Part shown: positions 10,720 through 22,940 of the stretch, in pieces
How the letters are laid out: each line of letters begins with the position of its first letter
Position numbering within the stretch: position 1 is the stretch's first letter
Assembly (NCBI RefSeq): GCF_002776525.5
Contig: NC_045435.1
Coordinates: forward strand, 126,423,917-126,487,916
Source of the DNA: Piliocolobus tephrosceles
Lineage: Eukaryota; Chordata; Mammalia; Primates; Cercopithecidae
Direction of reading: 5' to 3'
Length of the DNA stretch: 64,000 nt
The notes under the pieces: generated by a model
What the model was told of the DNA's origin: nothing
Seen by the model: only the letters and a program-made list of their open reading frames with translations
Database searches by the model: none
Translations under genes and position numbers: made by a program

Positions 10720-13242
10720 TACTCAGTGGTATGTGTAATCATCTCACATAGATAAAGCTTTCTTCACCTTATACAGCCTGGAAACAGTCATGGACAGATC
10801 CATGAAGGGATTTTCGGGAGAACATTCAAGACTAGGGTGAAAAAGAAAACATCTCCAGATAAAAACTGGTAAGAACCTTTCTGTGTATCTGCTTTTTGGC
10901 ATGTTTATTCATGTCACATAGATGAAGCTTTCTTTACATTACACAGCTTGGAAATTCCCTCCTGGATGGATCCGCGTAGGGATATTTGGGATCACATTCG
11001 GGCCTATGGTGAAAGAGGAAATATAGTCAGATAAATACTGGAGAGAAGCTTTCTGAGAAACTGCTTGGTGATGTGTGCATCCCACTGAGGTAGTTATAAC
11101 TTTCTTCTCATCAGGCACAGTTTGAACACTGTTCCTGTAAAACCAAAAGAGTGATATTTAGAGCACATTGAAGACTATGGCAAAAAGTGAAATGTCGCCC
11201 AATAAAAAACAGAAAGAAGCACTCAATGAAAATGCACTCTGAAATTTCCATTATTTTCACAGGGTTAAAGCTTACTCTACATTTCCAAGTGTGTAAGTCG
11301 GTCTTTGAGGGTTCTGCGAAGGGATCGTAAGTGGCAACTGGAGGCCTGTGTGAGGCAATGAAATGTCTTCCATCAAAAATCCGAGAGAAGATTTCTGCGC
11401 AACTCATTTGTGATTTGGTATTCATCTCATAGAGTTAAATCATTCCTTGGTTGAGCAGACTGAAATCACTGTTTCTGTGGAATCTGACAAAGGACATTTG
11501 GAAACGCTCTGAGAATACACTGAAAAAGAAATGACCTCAGAGAGAAACCAAAAGGAAGCTTTCTGTGAAAATGCTCTGTGTCACGAGTATTCCGCTCACA
11601 CAGTTAAGCTTCTCTATTCATTGTGCTGTACCATAACACTGTTTTTGTATAGCCTGCAAAGGGATATTGTGGAGGACTCAGAGGCTTACGTTGAGAAAGG
11701 AAACGTCTTCAGATAGAAACTGGAGAAAAGATTTCTGAGGTGCTGCTTTGTGACGTGTGCATTCCACTCAGGGAAATATACCTTTCTTCTCCTAGAGGAT
11801 TCTGGAATCTCTTTTGGAAAAAGAGCTTCAAACAGACATTTTGTAGTATAAGTAAGTCTATGGTGAAAAAATAAATATCCCGAGACAAAAACTGGAAAGA
11901 AGAATTCTCTGAAACTGCTTTGTGTTAGATATATTTATTCGAATCTTGTGTAGTTAAAACTTTAATTATATTACACAGTTTGGAAACTCCATAATGCACA
12001 GATCCACGAAGGGACGTTCCAGAGCATATTCAGGCTGACGGTGAAAGAGGAGATATCTTCAGGTAAAAACTGGATAGAAGCTTTCTAAGAAACTACTTTG
12101 TGATGTATGCATTCCACTCAGGCAGTTATACCACTTTTCTCATGAGACAGTGTTTGAACACTGTTCCTGTGAAACAGAAAAAGTGATATTTCAGAAGGCA
12201 TTGAGGAATATGGCGGATATTGAAATGTACTGAAATAAAATCGAGGAAGAAGCCTTCCAAGAATCTGCTCTCTGATAGGTACATTCACTTCACAGAGTTA
12301 ATGCTTACTCTATGTTGCCCAGTTTCGAAACTCTGTCTTTGAAGAAACTGAGAAGGGATATTTAGTGACGCCCAGAGGCTTGTGGTGAGCGAGGAAACGT
12401 CTTCCAATGAAACCTGCAGAGAAACGTTCTGAACAACTGCTTTGCGATGTGTGTATTCATCTCCTAGAGTTAAACCATTCTTTCAATTGAGCAGCTTGAA
12501 ATCACTGATTTTGTGTAATCTGAGGAAGGACATTTGGGAACGATCCTTAGAATATGGAGAAAGAAATATCCTCAGGTAAAACCCAGAAGGAAGCTTTCTG
12601 TTAAACTACTCTGTGTCGTGTTAATTCCTCTCACTCAGATAAGCCTCTCTTTTCATTGAGCAGTTTTCTAGCCCTGTGTATGTTTAGCATGTGATGGGAT
12701 ATTTGGGAGCACTTTGAGGCTTATAGTGAAAAAAGAAATATGTTCAGACCGAAACTGGAGAGAAGCTTTACGAGGAAATGCTTTGTGACGTGTGCATTTC
12801 TGTCACAGTGTTATACCTGTCTTCTCATACAGTGTCAGGGAAACCCTTTTTGAGAAACAGGTACCAGGTGATATTCGGGAGCATGTTGATGCCAATGGTG
12901 AAAAGGGAAATAGCCTCAGACAAAAACTGGAAGGAAGCTTTCTAGGAAACTACTCAGTGGTATGTGTAGTCATCTCACATAGATAATGCCTTTTTTTACA
13001 TTATGGAGCCTGGAAATTGTCATGGACAGATAAACGAAGGGACTTTCAGGAGCACATTTAAGACTAGGGTGAAACAGGAAATATCTTCGGATAAAAACTG
13101 GTGAGAACCTTTCTGTGAATCTGCTTTTTGCAATGTTTATTCATCTCACATAGATGAAGCTTTCTTTACATTATACAGCTTGGAAAATCCCTCCTGGATG
13201 GATCTGCATAGGGATATTTGGGATCATATTCGGGATCATATT
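10720..13242 (+). repeat. Alpha-satellite array, + polarity, HOR copy 4
   Basis: The remainder of monomer L, then a full unit: M 10881, A 11052, B 11223, C 11394, D 11562, E 11733, F 11906, G 12078, H 12251, I 12423, J 12595, K 12767, L 12939, and a second M from 13110. That last M breaks off at about 13230 at a polarity switch. Monomer E here has no L1, giving an empty-site comparison for the 5.6-kb insertion. Confidence 0.92.
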
Positions 13243-13250
13243 AAAGTTTT
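13220..13250. other. Satellite polarity junction (+ to -)
   Basis: Forward monomer M runs to GGGATCATATT (13220-13230). The same 11 bases recur at 13232-13242 and lead straight into reverse-oriented monomer F (AAAGTTTTAACTATGC). The two satellite arms therefore meet in inverted orientation at a local 11-bp direct duplication. Confidence 0.85.
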
Positions 13251-13924
13251 AACTATGCAAGACCAATAAATGTAGTAACACAAAGCAGTTTTACTGAAAT
13301 CTCCTTTCCAGGTTTTCTCTGAGGATATTTCTTTTTTCACCATAGTGGTTGCTATACTCCCGAATATCTCCTGGTAGGTTTTTCTCCAAAAAGGATTCCG
13401 GAATCCTCTCAGAGAAGAAAGATATATTTCTGTGACTGGAATTCACACGACACAAAGCAGCTCCTCAGAAAGCTTCTTCCCAGTTTCTATCTGAAGACGT
13501 TTCCTTTATCACCGTGTGCCTCAAAGACCTCTAGAGTATTCCTTTGTAGACTAAGCAAAAACAGTGTTAAGATATAGCTCAATTAAATGGAAGCTTAACT
13601 GTGTGAGCAGAATTCAGGTGACACAGAGCAGTTTCAAAGAAAGCTTCTTTCTGGGTTGTATCTGATGTTATTTCTCTTTTAAGATATTATGAAGAGCGTT
13701 TCCAAATGTCTTTTCTCAGATACCACAGAAACACTGATTTCAAACTGCTCAATCCAAAGAATGATGTAACGCTATGGGATGAATACAAACATCACAAAAT
13801 AGTTGGGCGAAAAGCTTCTCCCCGTTTTTCGATGGAAGACAATTCCTTGCCTCACACATGCCTCTGGTCGCCACTTATTATCGCTTCACAGGACCCTCAA
13901 AGACCCACTTTGAAACTGGCAAAC
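13243..13924 (-). repeat. Alpha-satellite array, - polarity (F to B)
   Basis: Reverse-oriented monomers F (partial), E, D, C and B in inverted HOR order, immediately after the polarity junction and up to the Alu target site. No gene is present. Confidence 0.92.
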
Positions 13925-14233
13925 CGCTGGGCGCGGTGGCTCAAGCCTGTAATCCCAGCACTTTGGGAGGCTGAGACGGGTGGATCACAAGGTCAGGAGA
14001 TTGAGACCATCCTGGCTAACATGGTGAAACCCCGTCTCTACTAAAAATACAAAAAACTAGCCAGGCGAGGTGGCGGGCGTCTGTAGTCCCAGCTACTCAG
14101 GAGGCTGAGGCAGGAGAATGGACTAAACCCGGGAGGCGGAGCTTGCAGTGAGCTGAGATCCGGCCACTGCACTCCAGCCCGGGCGACAGAGCAAGACTCC
14201 GTCTCAAAAAAAAAGGAAAAAAAAAAAAAAAAA
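13925..14233 (+). mobile_element. AluY-type SINE (Old World monkey signature)
   Basis: A near full-length dimeric Alu with left arm, middle A-rich linker, right arm and interrupted A-tail. Target-site duplication GAAACTGGCAAAC flanks it at 13912-13924 and 14234-14246. The words GGTGGCTCAAGCCTG and GATCCGGCCACTGCAC are those I associate with cercopithecid AluY lineages. It inserted in monomer B. Confidence 0.95.
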
Positions 14234-17200
14234 GAAACTGGCAAACCTAGAGTAAGCTTTAGCCTGTGAAAAGAAATGACATGTCAGAGAGCAGTTTCTT
14301 GGAGTGCTTCTTTCTGTTTTTTATTGAACAACATTTCACTTTTTGCGATAATCTTCAATGTGCTGCAAATATCACTCTTATGGTTTTACAGGAACCATGT
14401 TAAAACTGTGCCTTATGAGAAGAAATTTATAACTGCCTGAGTGGAATGCACACATCACCAAGCAGTTTCTCAGAAAGCTTCTCTACAGTTTTTATCTGAA
14501 GATATTTCCGTTTTCACCGTAGTCCAGAATGTGCTCCCAAAGATCCCTTCATGGATCCGTCCATGACAGTTTCCAAGCTGCAAAATATAAAGAAAGCTGT
14601 ATCTATGGGAGATGATTAGACATATCATGGAGTAGCTTCCTAGAAAGCTTCTTTCCAGTTTTTGTCTGAGGCTATTTCCCTTTCACCATCGGCATCAACA
14701 TGCTCCTGAATATCACTTGGTACCTGTTTCTCCAAAGGGATTTTCCTGACACTGTATGAGAAGTGAGGTATAACACTGTGACTGGAATGCACACGTCACA
14801 AAGCAGTTCCTCGGAAAGCTTCTCTCCAGTTTCTGTCTGAACATATTTCCTTTTTCACCATTAGCCACAAAGTGCTCCCGAATATCCCATCACATGCTAA
14901 ATATACACAGGGGTAGGAAACTGCTCAATGAAAAGAGAGGCTTAATTGAGTGAGAGGAATTAAGACGACAAAGAGCAGTTTCACAGAAAGCTTCCTTCTG
15001 GATTTTACCCGAGGATATTTCTTTCTCCATAATGTAAGGATCATTCTCGAATATCCTTCTTCAGATTACACAAAAAGAGTGATTTCAAGCTGCTCAATCA
15101 AAGAATGATTTAACTCTACGAGACAAATACACACATTTCAAAGCAGTTGCTCAGAACCTTTCTCTGCAGGATTCATCGAAAGGTGTTTCCTCTCTAACCA
15201 CAAGCCTCCGGCCGTCACTAAATATCCCTTCCCAGATTCTTTAAAGACAGAGTTTCAAAACTGGGCAACATTACTTTTGTGAAGGGAATGCTCATATCAG
15301 AGAGCACATTCTTGGAATGCTTCCTCCTCGATTTTATTTCATTATATTTCACTATTTGCCATAGTCCTCAATGTGCTATGAAATATCACTTTTTCGGTTT
15401 CATAGGAACAATGTTCAAATGTTGCCTTGTGAGAAAAGGGGTATAACTCCCTGAGTGGAATGCATACATCACAATGTAGTTTCTCAGAAAGATGCTATCC
15501 AGTTTTATATGAAGATATCTCCCTTTTCATTGTAGGTCTGAATGTGCTCCCCAATGTCCCTTTGCTGATCCTTGCATGACAGAGTTTCCAAACTGCATAA
15601 TATAATTAACGTTCTAACTATCTGTGATTAATAAATATATCTAACACAAAGCAGCTTCACAGAAATCTTTCCAGTTTTGTCTGAGGATATTATTTTTTTC
15701 ACCATAGCCTTCCCTGTACTTCCGAATGTCTCTTGGTAGCTCTTTCTGCAACACCGATTCCGGAGTACTATCGGAGAAGAAAGGTCTGCAAAGGGATATT
15801 TCTGTGAGTGGAATGCACACGTGACAAAATAGCGCCTCAGAAAGCTTCTCTCCAGTTTCTATCTGAAGTCGTTTTCTTTCCCACTGTAAGCCTCAAAGCC
15901 CTCCAGAATATCCCTTTGCAGACTAATCAAAAACAGATTTACGATACAGCTCAATGAATAGAGAAGCTTAACTGTGTGAGCAGAATTCACCTGACACAGA
16001 GCAGTTCCACAGAAACCTTCCTTCTGGTTTCTCTCTGAGGTTATTTCTTTTTCAGAACATTCTAAGGAACATTTCCCAATGTCCTTTCTCAGAGTCCACA
16101 GAAACAGCGATTTCAAACTGCTCAGTCCAAACAATGATTTAACTCTATGAGATGAATACAAACATCACAAAAGAGTTGCGCAGAAAGCTTCTCTCTCATT
16201 TTCGATGGAAGACATTTCCTTGCTCGACACAGGCCTGCAGTTGCCAATTACTATCCCTTCACAGAAACCCCAAAGACCGACTTTGTAACTGAGAAATGTA
16301 GAGAATGCTTTAACCCTTTCAAAAGAATGCACACGAAAGAGAGCAGTTTCTTCGCGTGCTTCTTTCTGTTTTTTGGGGACTACATTTCACTTTTTGCGAT
16401 AATCTTCAATGTGCTCCGAATATCACCCTTTTGGTTTTACAAAAACAGTGTTCAAACTGTGTCTTATGAGAAGAAAGTTATAACTCCCTGAGTGGAATGC
16501 ACACTCACCAAGCAGTTTCTCAGAAAGTGTCTCTTGACTCTTTACCAGACTATATTTCCTATTTCACCATAGGCCCGAATGTGGCCCAAAATATGCCTTC
16601 ACAGATCCAACCACGAGGGAGTTTCCAAGCTGCATATTGTAAAGAAAGCTTCATATATGTGAGACGAATAAACATAGCAAAAAGCAGATTCACAGAAAGC
16701 TTCTTTCCAGTTTTTAGCTGAAGATATTTCCTTTTTCACCATAATCCAGAATGTGCTCCAGAAGGTCCCTTTGTGGAACCGTCCAAGACAGTTTCCAAGC
16801 TGTGTAATGTAAAGAAAGCTTTATCTATGTGGGATGATTACAGATATCACAGAGTAGTATTCTAGACAGCTTCTTTCCAGTTTTTGTCTGAGGCTATTTC
16901 CCTTTCACCATCGGCATCAACATGCTCCTGAATATCACTTGGTACCTGTTTCTCCAAAAGGGTTTGCCTGATGCTGCATGAGAAGAGAGGTACAACACTG
17001 TGACAGGAATGCACACGTCACAAAGCAGTTCTTCAGTAAACTTCTCTCCGGTTTCACTCTGTATATATTTGCTTTTTCACCATTAGCCTCAAAGTGCTCC
17101 CGAATATCCCATCACATGCTAAACATACAAAGGGATACAAAACTGCTCAATGTAAGGAGAAGCTTATCTCACTGCGTGGAAATAAGACGACACAGAGCAG

Positions 17201-20155
17201 TTTCACAGAAAGCTTCCTTCTGGATTTTACCTGAGGATTTTTCTTTCTCCATATTCTTAGGATCGTTCCCAAATGTCCTTCCTCAGATGCCAGAAAAACA
17301 GTGATTTCAAGCTGCTCAATCCAAAGAATGAATTAACTCCAGGAGACGAATACACACATTGCAAAGCAGTTGCTCAAAACGTTTCTCTGCAGGTTTCATC
17401 GGAACACATTTTCTCACTCACCACAAGCCTCCGGGTGTCACTAAATATCCCTTCCCAGATTCTTCAAACACAGAGTTTTGAAACTGGGCAACATAGAGTA
17501 AGCATTAACTCTGTGAAGTCAATGCACATATCAGACAGAAGATTCTTGGAACACTTCTTCCTTGATTTTATTTCAGTATATTTCACTGCTCACCACAGTC
17601 CTCAAGGCGTTTCAAAATATCCCTTTCTTGGTTTTACAGGAACAGTGTTCAAACACTGCCTTGTGAGAAAAGAAGTGAAACTCCCTGAGTGGAATGCATG
17701 CATCACAAAGTAGTTTCTCAGAAAGCTTCTATCCAATTTTTATCTGAAGATATCTCCCCTTTAACCATAGGCCTGAATGTGCTCCCGAGTATCCCTTTGT
17801 GGATCTGTGCATGATGGAGTTTCCAAACTGCATAATATAATTAAAGTTTTAACTATGTGAGACGAATAAATATATCTAACACAAAGCAGTTTCCCAGAAA
17901 TCTGCTTTCCAGTGTTTGTCTGAGGATGTTTCCTTTTTCACCATAGTCGTCTTTATACTCCCGAAGACCTCTCGATAGCTTTATCTGCAAATGGGATTCC
18001 GGAATCCTCTAAGAGAAAAGGTATATTTCTGTGAGTGGAATGCACACGTCACAAAGCAGCTCCTCATAAAGCTTCCCTCGATTTTCTATCTGAAGACGTT
18101 TTCTTTCTCACCATAAGCCTCAAAGACCCCCAGAATATCCCTCCGCAGACTAAACAAAAACAGTGTTATGATACAGCTCAAGGAAAAGAGAAGCTTAAAT
18201 GTGTGAGCAGAATTAACGTGACACAGGGCACTTTCACAGAAAGCTTCATTCTGGTTTCCCTCTGTGGTTATTTCTTTTTCAGCATATTCTAAAGAGCGTT
18301 TCCAAATGTCCTTTCTAAGATTCCACAGAAAAAGTGATATCAAACTGCTCAATCCGAAGAATGATTTAGCACTATGAGATGAACACAAACATCAGAAAAG
18401 TGTTGCACAGAAAGCTTCTCCCTGATTTTTGATTTAGGACAATTCCTTGCTTCACACAGGCCTCCGGGCACCACATACTATCTTTTCACAGAAACCTCAA
18501 ATACCGACATTCAAACTAGGAAATGTAGAGTAAGCTTTAACCCTGTGAAAATAATGGATATGTCAGAGAGCAGTTTCTTCGAGTGCTTCTTTCTGTTTTT
18601 TATTAGACGACATTTCACTTTTTGCCATAGTCTTCAATGTGCTCTGAATATCACTCTTTAGTTTTGTAGGAACAGTGTTCAAACTGTGCTTTATGAGAAG
18701 AAAGTTGTAACTCCCTGGGGCGAATGTACACATCCCCAAGCAGTTTCTCAGAAAGATTCTCTCCAGTTTTTATCTGACTATATTTCCACTTTCACCATAG
18801 GCCCGAATGTGATCCCAAATATCCCTTCGTGGATCCGTGCACGAGGGAGTTTCCAATCTGTGTAATGTAAAGAAAGCTTCATTTATGTGAGATGAATAAA
18901 CAAAGTAAAAAGCCAATTCACATAAAGGTTCATTCCAGTTTTTATTTGAAGATATTTCCTTTTTCACCAGAGTCCAGAATATGCTCGTGAAGGTCCCTTC
19001 GTGGATCTGTCCATGACAGTTTCCAAACTGTGTAATATAAAAACAAGCTTTATCTATGTGAGATGATTACAGATATCACAGAGTAGTTTCCTAGAAAGCT
19101 TCTTTCCAGGTTTTGTCAGAGGCTATTTCCCTTTTCACCATCAGCATCAACATGCTCGGGAATATCATTTGGTACCTGTTTCTCCAAAAGATTTATCCGA
19201 CGTTGTGTGAGAAAACAGGTATAACACTGTGACTGGAATGCACACATCACAAAGCAGTTCATCTGAAAACTTCTCTTCAGTTTCGGTCTGAACATATTTC
19301 CTTTGTCACCGTTAGCCTCATAGTGCTCCCGAATATCCCTTCACAACCTAAGCATACAAAGGGCTAGAAAACTGCTCAATGAAAAGAGAGGTTTCTCTGA
19401 GTGAGAGGAATTAAGACGACATAGAGCAATTTAACAGAAAACTTCCTTCTGGATTTTACAGGAGCATATATTTTTCTCCATATTCTAAGGATCATTCCCA
19501 AATGTCCTTCCTCAGATGCCACAAAAACAGTGATTTCAAGCTGCTCAATCCAAAGAATGGTTTAACTCTATGAGACGAATACACACAACACAAAGCAGTT
19601 GCTCAGAATTTTTCTCTGCAGGTTTCATCAGAAGACGTTTCCTGGCTCACCACAAGCCTCTTCTTCGATTTTATTACAGTATATTTCACTATTTTCCATA
19701 GTCCTCAATGCGTTCTGAAATATCACTTTTTGTTTCACAGGAACAGTGTTCAAACACTGCCTTGTGAGAAAACAGGTAGAATTTCCTGAGAGGAATGCAT
19801 ACATCACAAAGTAGTTTCTCAGAAAGCCTCTATCCATTTTTTATCTTACTATATTTCCTCTTTCAACACAGGCCCGAATGTGATCCCAAATATCCCTACG
19901 TGGATCCATCCAAGAGGGAGTTTCCAAGCTGTGTAATGTAAAGAAAGCTTCATCTATGTGAGATGAATAAACATAGCAAAAAGCAGATTCACAGAAAGGT
20001 TCTTACCAATTTTTATCTGAAGATATTTCCTTTTTCACCCTAGTCTTGAATGTGCTCCCTAAGGTCCTTGGTGGATCTGTCCATGACAGTTTCCAGACTG
20101 CATAAAGTAAAGAAAGCTTTTTCTGTGTAAGATGATTACACATACCACTGGGTAA
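14234..20155 (-). repeat. Alpha-satellite array, - polarity
   Basis: Reverse-oriented HOR copies. The M landmark (reverse complement of GAAGCTTTCTTTACATTA) occurs near 16636, 18866 and 19935. The first interval is a full period (2230 bp). The second is only about 1070 bp: part of H is lost near 19663, and G is fused to M near 19840, which removes A-F. Monomer M is also missing after A near 14470. No genes are present. Confidence 0.92.
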
Positions 20156-20618
20156 TGTTTGGACGAATGGAGGCAAGATGGCGCATTTCTGGGTTCTTCA
20201 TCACCAAGTCTTCCCATGTGCGTGAAAATGCAGCTGGTGCCCAGGAACGTGCAGACAAACCACGCATGTGCCAGGAGATGTCAATCCGAAAAGACCAACA
20301 TTTACCTGGTGGCACCTGCGGAGCCTTCCACCCCCGAAACGTCTGTGTCCCACCTATTGCCCTTCCACTCCTAGAAGAGCCACTCCCAGCAGTCGTGCTG
20401 TGCGTGCTTCCTCACCCTCTACTCTTGTCACGACTGCATTAGGAACTCCACCTGCGCGACTCTCTTGGCCTCCTTTGCCGGAGGCCAACAGATTTCACCT
20501 TACACACCTCTTTTCCTGGAGCTAGATGACCAAAGAATAAATTTGCAGTTTTGCTTTTAGCCTTGCCTACTCGCTGGTTCTTTTGTGCTCACTCTTGTGG
20601 TTCTTAGAAAAACAAACC
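20156..20618 (+). repeat. 5' LTR of ERV copy 2
   Basis: It begins TGTTTGGACG and ends just before the primer site. It carries AAGATGGCG at 20175-20183 (a YY1-like word) and AATAAA at 20536-20541. It is repeated in direct orientation at 22479-22940. Confidence 0.88.
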
Positions 20619-20621
20619 CGT

Positions 20622-20639
20622 TGGTGCCGAAACCCGGGA
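20622..20639 (+). other. Primer binding site, tRNA-Phe type (ERV copy 2)
   Basis: TGGTGCCGAAACCCGGGA lies three bases after the 5' LTR and is complementary to the 3' end of tRNA-Phe. It is identical to the site in copy 1. Confidence 0.88.
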
Positions 20640-20978
20640 GGAGACCCCTCCTCTGGCCTCTAAGGGTTGAGGAACCTCCTCCTGCTTCCACGTCGCAAAT
20701 GGACCAGGACCTGAGACTCGCTTCCCTTACTCTCATGGCCTGTCTGGGGTAAGTGCACTTGTCTCCTCTTTACCTCCCTCGGCTAAAAACACTGCGCAGG
20801 TCCGAGACTTCTTTTTGAGCCACCAAGTGGCTTGGGAGACTCGTTCAGGTCGGAGACTTCCGTCACCTGAAGGTAATCTCCACCTTGGCACCAAGAGCCT
20901 CCAGTCTGTCTCTGGTGATTTGAAAGGACGCTTTGAAGCCAGGCAGAGATCTCCATTGTGTAAGTAAAGAGGAAACAA

Positions 20979-21272
20979 ATGGGAAACCTCCAGTCCAAAT
21001 TTCCAAAGAGCACCCCCTTAGGGTGTCTCCTAGCCAATTTAAAAACCTTACAGCGGTTAATTTTCCTTTCCACTGTGGCCTGGCCCCAATACAAAATAGA
21101 TAATCAGTCTCAGTGGCCACCAGAGGGCACTTTAGACCGTAATGTTCTGATTGACCTCAGCAATTTCTGCCAGCGGCTAGGCAAGTGGTCCAAAATTAAT
21201 TACATAGAAGGCTTTTGGGCCTTACGCTCTCGTCCAGACTTGTGTAGCCAGGTTCTTTCGTTCAGGTTATAG
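20979..21272 (+). pseudogene. gag: gag matrix N-terminal remnant (ERV copy 2)
   Basis: A 97-residue frame starting MGNLQS (myristoylation signal). It is collinear with the 79-residue frame of copy 1 but reads on through NYIEGFWALRS before stopping. It has matrix-like length and composition without a complete downstream capsid, because the middle of gag is deleted. Confidence 0.75.
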
Positions 21273-21299
21273 TGGCAAAGGATGCCAGCTCACAGGAAC

Positions 21300-21916
21300 C
21301 TGAAAAAGAGGAGTCTTTATTCATTTCTGTTCAGCCGGAAAGGAACCTAGGGTTTCCTTCTGTCTACGTACTCTCACCCCCGCCCTTCACTTCTCCTCCA
21401 TTTTTCAATCAGCTCCTGACATTTGTAAAAAACTTCAAAAGGTAGAGGATGGTCCTCAGGCAGCAATACAAGACGTGGTTAAATTAGCCTTTAAGGTCTA
21501 TAACTCCAGAAAGGAGATGGCTGAAGCACAGTGACAGGCTCGCCTCAAACAGAAGTTACAGTTCGGCTTTACAACCCAGTCGTAACCCTCGATCAGAGAG
21601 TACACACACTGCAGACTCCAAGGTTACAAAAGGAGCCTGCTATAGGTGCGACAAGGCAGGACACTATGCCAACATGTGTCCACGGGGTCCTAAAGCCCCA
21701 TCGTAGCCTTGCTATAAGTGCAAGGCGTCAGGACATTGGGCCAGTGAATGTCCTAAGCCTCGTCCAACAGCACCCCCCTGCCCTATTTGCCAACAGGAAG
21801 GACATAGGAAATCTGATTGCCCCACCCTGGGAACAGGGGCCACATCTCGAAGTGACTCCTTTTCCCAGGATTCTTGGAGCTCCTTGCAGCTCCTACATCT
21901 AGAATTTGACAACTGA
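21300..21916 (+). pseudogene. gag: gag capsid-end and nucleocapsid remnant (ERV copy 2)
   Basis: Collinear with the 225-residue frame of copy 1. The capsid end (APDICKKLQKVEDG) is recognisable near 21412. A stop lies near 21532 and the frame shifts beyond it. The three zinc knuckles are preserved in one frame as CYRCDKAGHYANMC, CYKCKASGHWASEC and CPICQQEGHRKSDC, but a TAG at 21704-21706 separates the first from the second. It is inactive. Confidence 0.72.
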
Positions 21917-21921
21917 AGGTG

Positions 21922-22107
21922 CCATGGGTAACTCTTCTGGTAGCGGGTAAGACAATTAATTTTTTAATCGACTGTGGAGTACCTATTTTGTTTTGCCGTC
22001 CTTCTCTGGACCAAGCCTTCCATCCAATCCACACCTTAATTGCTGCCTGGTCAACAACTACTTTGTGCACTCGTTCCTCATTCCCAGCTAGAAAGATCCC
22101 CCACTGA
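21922..22107 (+). pseudogene. pro: Retroviral protease N-terminal remnant (ERV copy 2)
   Basis: The frame carries VTLLVAGKTINFLIDCGVP. The aspartate of the protease active site is kept but the triad is D-C-G instead of D-T/S-G. It ends at a stop before the rest of the domain, at the same place where copy 1 passes into env tail sequence. It is a non-functional remnant. Confidence 0.65.
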
Positions 22108-22149
22108 AAGCAATCAGTAGAAATCAGTTCAACTTTCCCCCACTCTCCT

Positions 22150-22400
22150 CACACTTACTAAATTTTCTTAACTATTTCGTACTCCCCAGCCTTGCCAGGA
22201 CCATCCTTTTGGGTTTTGTATATATTCCAACAAATGTTTCCATTCCTCATTCCTAGACTAACACTGTGTTTTATTTTATGATATGCCCCCATTTTGATCA
22301 AATTTCTCCATGCCAAGATACAAGAAATCACTCGCGTCACCTACAACAAAATGCTTCTTCATCCGTAAGTCCAAACACCAACCATAGGCCTCGACCTTAA
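22150..22400 (+). pseudogene. env: env transmembrane tail remnant (ERV copy 2)
   Basis: In one frame it encodes a hydrophobic anchor-like run followed by AKIQEITRVTYNKMLLHP, collinear with the 91-residue frame of copy 1. It is interrupted by a TGA within the anchor and a stop after LLHP. Surface and fusion regions are absent. Confidence 0.62.
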
Positions 22401-22478
22401 CGACGCCCTTTAACAGCAGGAAGTAGCCAGACATATCACGGCACCCCTTTGTCACCATTAGTAACAAAAGGTTGGACT

Positions 22479-22940
22479 GTTTGGATGAACGGAGGCAAGA
22501 TGGTGCATTTCCGGGTTCTCCATCACCAACTCTTCCCGTGTGTGTAAAAATGCAGATGGCACTCGGGAAGGTTCAGACTAACCAGGAATGCGCCAGGTGA
22601 TGCCAATCCGAAGAGACCAAGATTTACCTAGTGGCACCTGCGGAGCCTCCCACCCCCGACACGCCTGTGGCCCGCCTATTGCACTTCCACTCTTAGAAAA
22701 GCTGCTCCAGGCAGGCGCGCTACTTGGGCTTTCTCAGGCCCTACTCTTGTCGGGATTGCATTAGGAACTCCGCTGGGCGAATCTCGTGGTCTCCTCTGCT
22801 GGAGGCCGACAGACATCACCTTACACACCTTTTTTCCTGGAGCTAGATGACCAAAGAATAAATTTGCAGTTTTGCTTTTAGCCTTGCCTACTCGCTGGTT
22901 CTTTTGTGCTTGCTCTGGTGGTTCTTAGAAAAACAAATCA
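22479..22940 (+). repeat. 3' LTR of ERV copy 2
   Basis: A direct repeat of 20156-20618 that starts TGTTTGGATG and ends AAACAAATCA. AATAAA lies at 22857-22862. It is followed by the target AGTA and monomer L. Confidence 0.88.

Larger units (their letters stand above)
20156..22940 (+). mobile_element. Internally deleted class I endogenous retrovirus, copy 2
   Basis: It has the same structure and the same internal deletions as copy 1: LTR, tRNA-Phe primer site, matrix, capsid end plus nucleocapsid, protease start, env tail, LTR. It is on the + strand inside minus-polarity satellite, so its relation to the monomers is identical to copy 1. The flank after the 3' LTR, AGTAGTTTCC, and the flank before the 5' LTR (CACTGGGTAA) correspond to the target AGTA of copy 1, so both derive from one integration. 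Many substitutions separate the copies (9 of 79 residues differ in the matrix remnant). Stop codons and frameshifts interrupt every gene. Confidence 0.9.

Noticed and set aside
20156..22940. Two separate ERV insertions of the same family
   Set aside because: Same target, same monomer position, same internal deletions and the same distance to the same L1 make one insertion followed by duplication much more likely.
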